From Chloroflexota bacterium (lineage in GTDB: Bacteria > Chloroflexota > Dehalococcoidia > SHYB01): a DNA stretch of 6,849 nucleotides. Below are positions 5,958 through 6,849 of the stretch, piece by piece (position 1 is the stretch's first letter; every line of letters begins with the position of its first letter). Position numbers and translations under genes: made by a program. The stretch lies in NCBI GenBank assembly GCA_016200725.1, contig JACQEE010000165.1, forward strand, positions 1-6,849, in the 5' to 3' direction. The notes beneath the pieces were generated by a model. It had not been told where the DNA came from and did not search any database. It saw nothing but the letters and a program-made list of their open reading frames with translations.

Positions 5958-6416
5958 CACGAATCGTACGCTCGGATCCCGGCTCACGATTTCTTTGATG
6001 GACTCGAGCAGGCGCTCCAACTCCTGGCGCTGCGGTGCCGATAGCTGGCTGGTGAGCATCTCGGTGCGGCGGACGGAGCGGGCGTGCACCTGCTCGCGCA
6101 GCCGCGCTCCATCGGGCATGAGTTCAACTTTCACCACCCGCCGGTTCGCGGGGTCGTTGTAGCGGCGCACGAGGTTTCTCGCGACGAGGCGGTCGACCAT
6201 GCCCGTCGCCGCGCCGCGCGCGACGCCGGCGACCTGCGCGACACCGGTCATGGTCACGGGGCCGCTCAGGAGTGCCCGCAGGATACGCAGTTGCCCCACG
6301 GTGAGCGATTCGAGGGCGCGCGGGTCCTCGTATTCAACGCCGAAGTAGCGGCTGACCCGCCACCACGTCTCGAGGAACAGTTCGTTGAGGTCGTTCGCCG
6401 GCGCCTTTTTCCCCAT
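5955..6416 (-). CDS. MarR-family transcriptional regulator
   Basis: A 153-residue winged helix-turn-helix repressor-type protein of normal MarR length. N-terminal and C-terminal helices (about 8-27 and 104-145) should form the dimer. The DNA-binding part runs from LTVGQLRILRALL (38-50) through TMTGVAQVAGVARGAATGMVDRLVARNLV (55-83), which holds the recognition helix, to the wing with NDPANRRVVKVELMPDG (87-103). That wing is the MarR hallmark (usually a D-DRR--LT--G pattern). MarR dimers bind palindromic operators and release DNA on binding a small ligand, often phenolic. Two genes are plausible targets: its co-translated lipoprotein and the divergent F420-type reductase 86 bases away. The ATG at 6416 is preceded by GGAGGG 11 bases upstream, somewhat long spacing. 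An upstream ATG at 6426 is out of frame. The ligand is unknown. Confidence 0.92.
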   Translation of the reverse strand: MGKKAPANDLNELFLETWWRVSRYFGVEYEDPRALESLTVGQLRILRALLSGPVTMTGVAQVAGVARGAATGMVDRLVARNLVRRYNDPANRRVVKVELMPDGARLREQVHARSVRRTEMLTSQLSAPQRQELERLLESIKEIVSRDPSVRFV

Positions 6417-6465
6417 CCCTGATGCATCCCTCCACGCGAACCTTTCACGCCGTTGGCCGCGGGCC

Positions 6466-6472
6466 TATTATA
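6466..6472. promoter_or_regulatory. Overlapping face-to-face -10 boxes for MarR and the divergent reductase
   Basis: The minus strand reads a perfect TATAAT (6472-6467), suitably placed about 50 bases before the MarR start. The plus strand reads TATTAT (6466-6471), 5 of 6 to consensus and about 32 bases before the reductase start. The -35 boxes are weak: on the minus strand GGGTTT lies at 17-base spacing (TTGACT is closer but only 13 bases away), and on the plus strand TTTCAC (6443-6448) lies at 17-base spacing. A GGCC-GCG-GGCC dyad (6455-6465) abuts the boxes and might be bound by the regulator. The minus-strand promoter is the better supported of the two. Confidence 0.5.
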
Positions 6473-6502
6473 GCGAAGCCTCAGAAGTCAAACCCGAACG
6501 GC

Positions 6503-6849
6503 ATGGAGCGCGGTGTGCAACGGCGTACGTCGGGTGAATTTCTCTACCTTACAACGACCGGGCGCGTGAGCGGGCTGCCGCGCGAGATCGAGATCTGGTA
6601 CCTGGAGGCGAATAGCCGATACTATCTGCTCTCGGAGGGCGGTCGCAAGGCGAACTGGGTGCGGAACATCGAGAAGAACGCGCGCGTGAAGGTGTCCGTC
6701 GGCAAGCGGGCGTTCGCGGGAACGGCGCGAGTCGTGGACGAGAAGCGCGATGCGAAGACGTATGCGCTGGCGCATCGACTCGGGAAGCAAAAGTACGACT
6801 GGGATAGCGGGCTGCCGGTCGAGATCATCCCGGACACCTCTCCCCCCGG
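6503..6849 (+). CDS. DDN-type deazaflavin (F420)-dependent reductase, 3' end beyond window
   Basis: An open frame runs from ATG at 6503 off the right edge: 115 codons without a stop. It starts MERGVQRRTSGEF and continues with YLTTTGRVSGLPREIEIWY (15-33), RYYLLSEGGRKANWVRNI (39-56), ARVKVSVG (60-67), FAGTARVVD (71-79) and KYDWDSGLPVEII (97-109). This is the pattern of the small split-barrel nitroreductase family that uses deazaflavin F420 (DDN/DUF385 type), whose members are typically about 130-150 residues, so most of the protein is present. They reduce or oxidise small molecules with F420H2 or F420 in the cytoplasm. No Shine-Dalgarno sequence precedes the ATG. GTG at codon 5 (6515) has GGAG 6 bases upstream and is an alternative start. 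It is divergent from MarR and may be controlled by it. An FMN-binding pyridoxamine-oxidase-like protein is the main alternative. Confidence 0.82.
   Translation, partial: MERGVQRRTSGEFLYLTTTGRVSGLPREIEIWYLEANSRYYLLSEGGRKANWVRNIEKNARVKVSVGKRAFAGTARVVDEKRDAKTYALAHRLGKQKYDWDSGLPVEIIPDTSPP

Noticed and set aside
6421..6428. GATGCATC palindrome just upstream of MarR as its operator
   Set aside because: A single 8-bp palindrome is shorter than typical MarR sites and it sits in the leader, far from the -10 box, so support is too weak.
6486..6491. TTGACT on the minus strand as the -35 box for MarR
   Set aside because: It matches consensus well but lies only 13 bases from TATAAT, too close for a normal sigma-70 promoter.
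1..6849. CRISPR array, tRNA or rRNA genes, transposase or integrase
   Set aside because: No regularly spaced repeats, no cloverleaf-like sequence and no recombinase motif were seen on either strand.

Overview
This window looks like ordinary chromosomal DNA from a GC-rich bacterium, interrupted at its left end by a gene of clearly lower GC. Chloroflexota is my best guess, as inference only. The grounds are a lipoprotein with a Thr/Pro-rich linker fused to a DUF192 domain, a luciferase-like oxidoreductase and a DDN-type (F420) reductase close together, and high GC in the core genes. An F420-using actinobacterial relative is not excluded. Six complete genes and one gene cut by the right edge can be supported. 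There is no rRNA, tRNA, CRISPR array or recognisable transposase. No stretch longer than about 160 bases lacks a gene.

Left region (1-1734): a 524-residue minus-strand protein of unknown family has a PD-(D/E)XK-nuclease-like core in its C-terminal half. Its DNA is about half GC, against about 70% next door. Directly upstream, at 1580-1692, lies a frameshifted remnant of an alpha/beta-hydrolase C-terminus. It matches the 3' end of the intact hydrolase gene at 2826-3500, and the two stop codons fall at the same place in the alignment. The remnant fills most of the gap between the 524-residue gene and the divergent LLM oxidoreductase gene.

Middle region (1735-4735): the LLM-class (probably F420-dependent) oxidoreductase runs on the plus strand. 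It converges on a minus-strand pair: a class I/II PLP aminotransferase followed 38 bases later by a small alpha/beta hydrolase. The convergent gap holds a long nested inverted repeat, probably a dispersed palindromic element.

Right region (4736-6849): a MarR-type regulator and a DUF192 lipoprotein overlap by one base (TAATG), so they are probably translationally coupled. The lipoprotein's middle domain is unrecognised and its DNA is lower in GC. A short gap with promoter-like sequence and direct repeats separates it from the aminotransferase, which could be read from its own promoter or as part of a four-gene minus-strand run. Divergent from MarR is the start of a DDN-type F420 reductase. The -10 elements of these two divergent genes occupy the same seven bases.

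I see no complete new multi-gene system. The items most worth a second look are the nuclease-like orphan with its altered catalytic motif, the hydrolase remnant beside it, the face-to-face promoters at MarR, and the unassigned domain in the lipoprotein.
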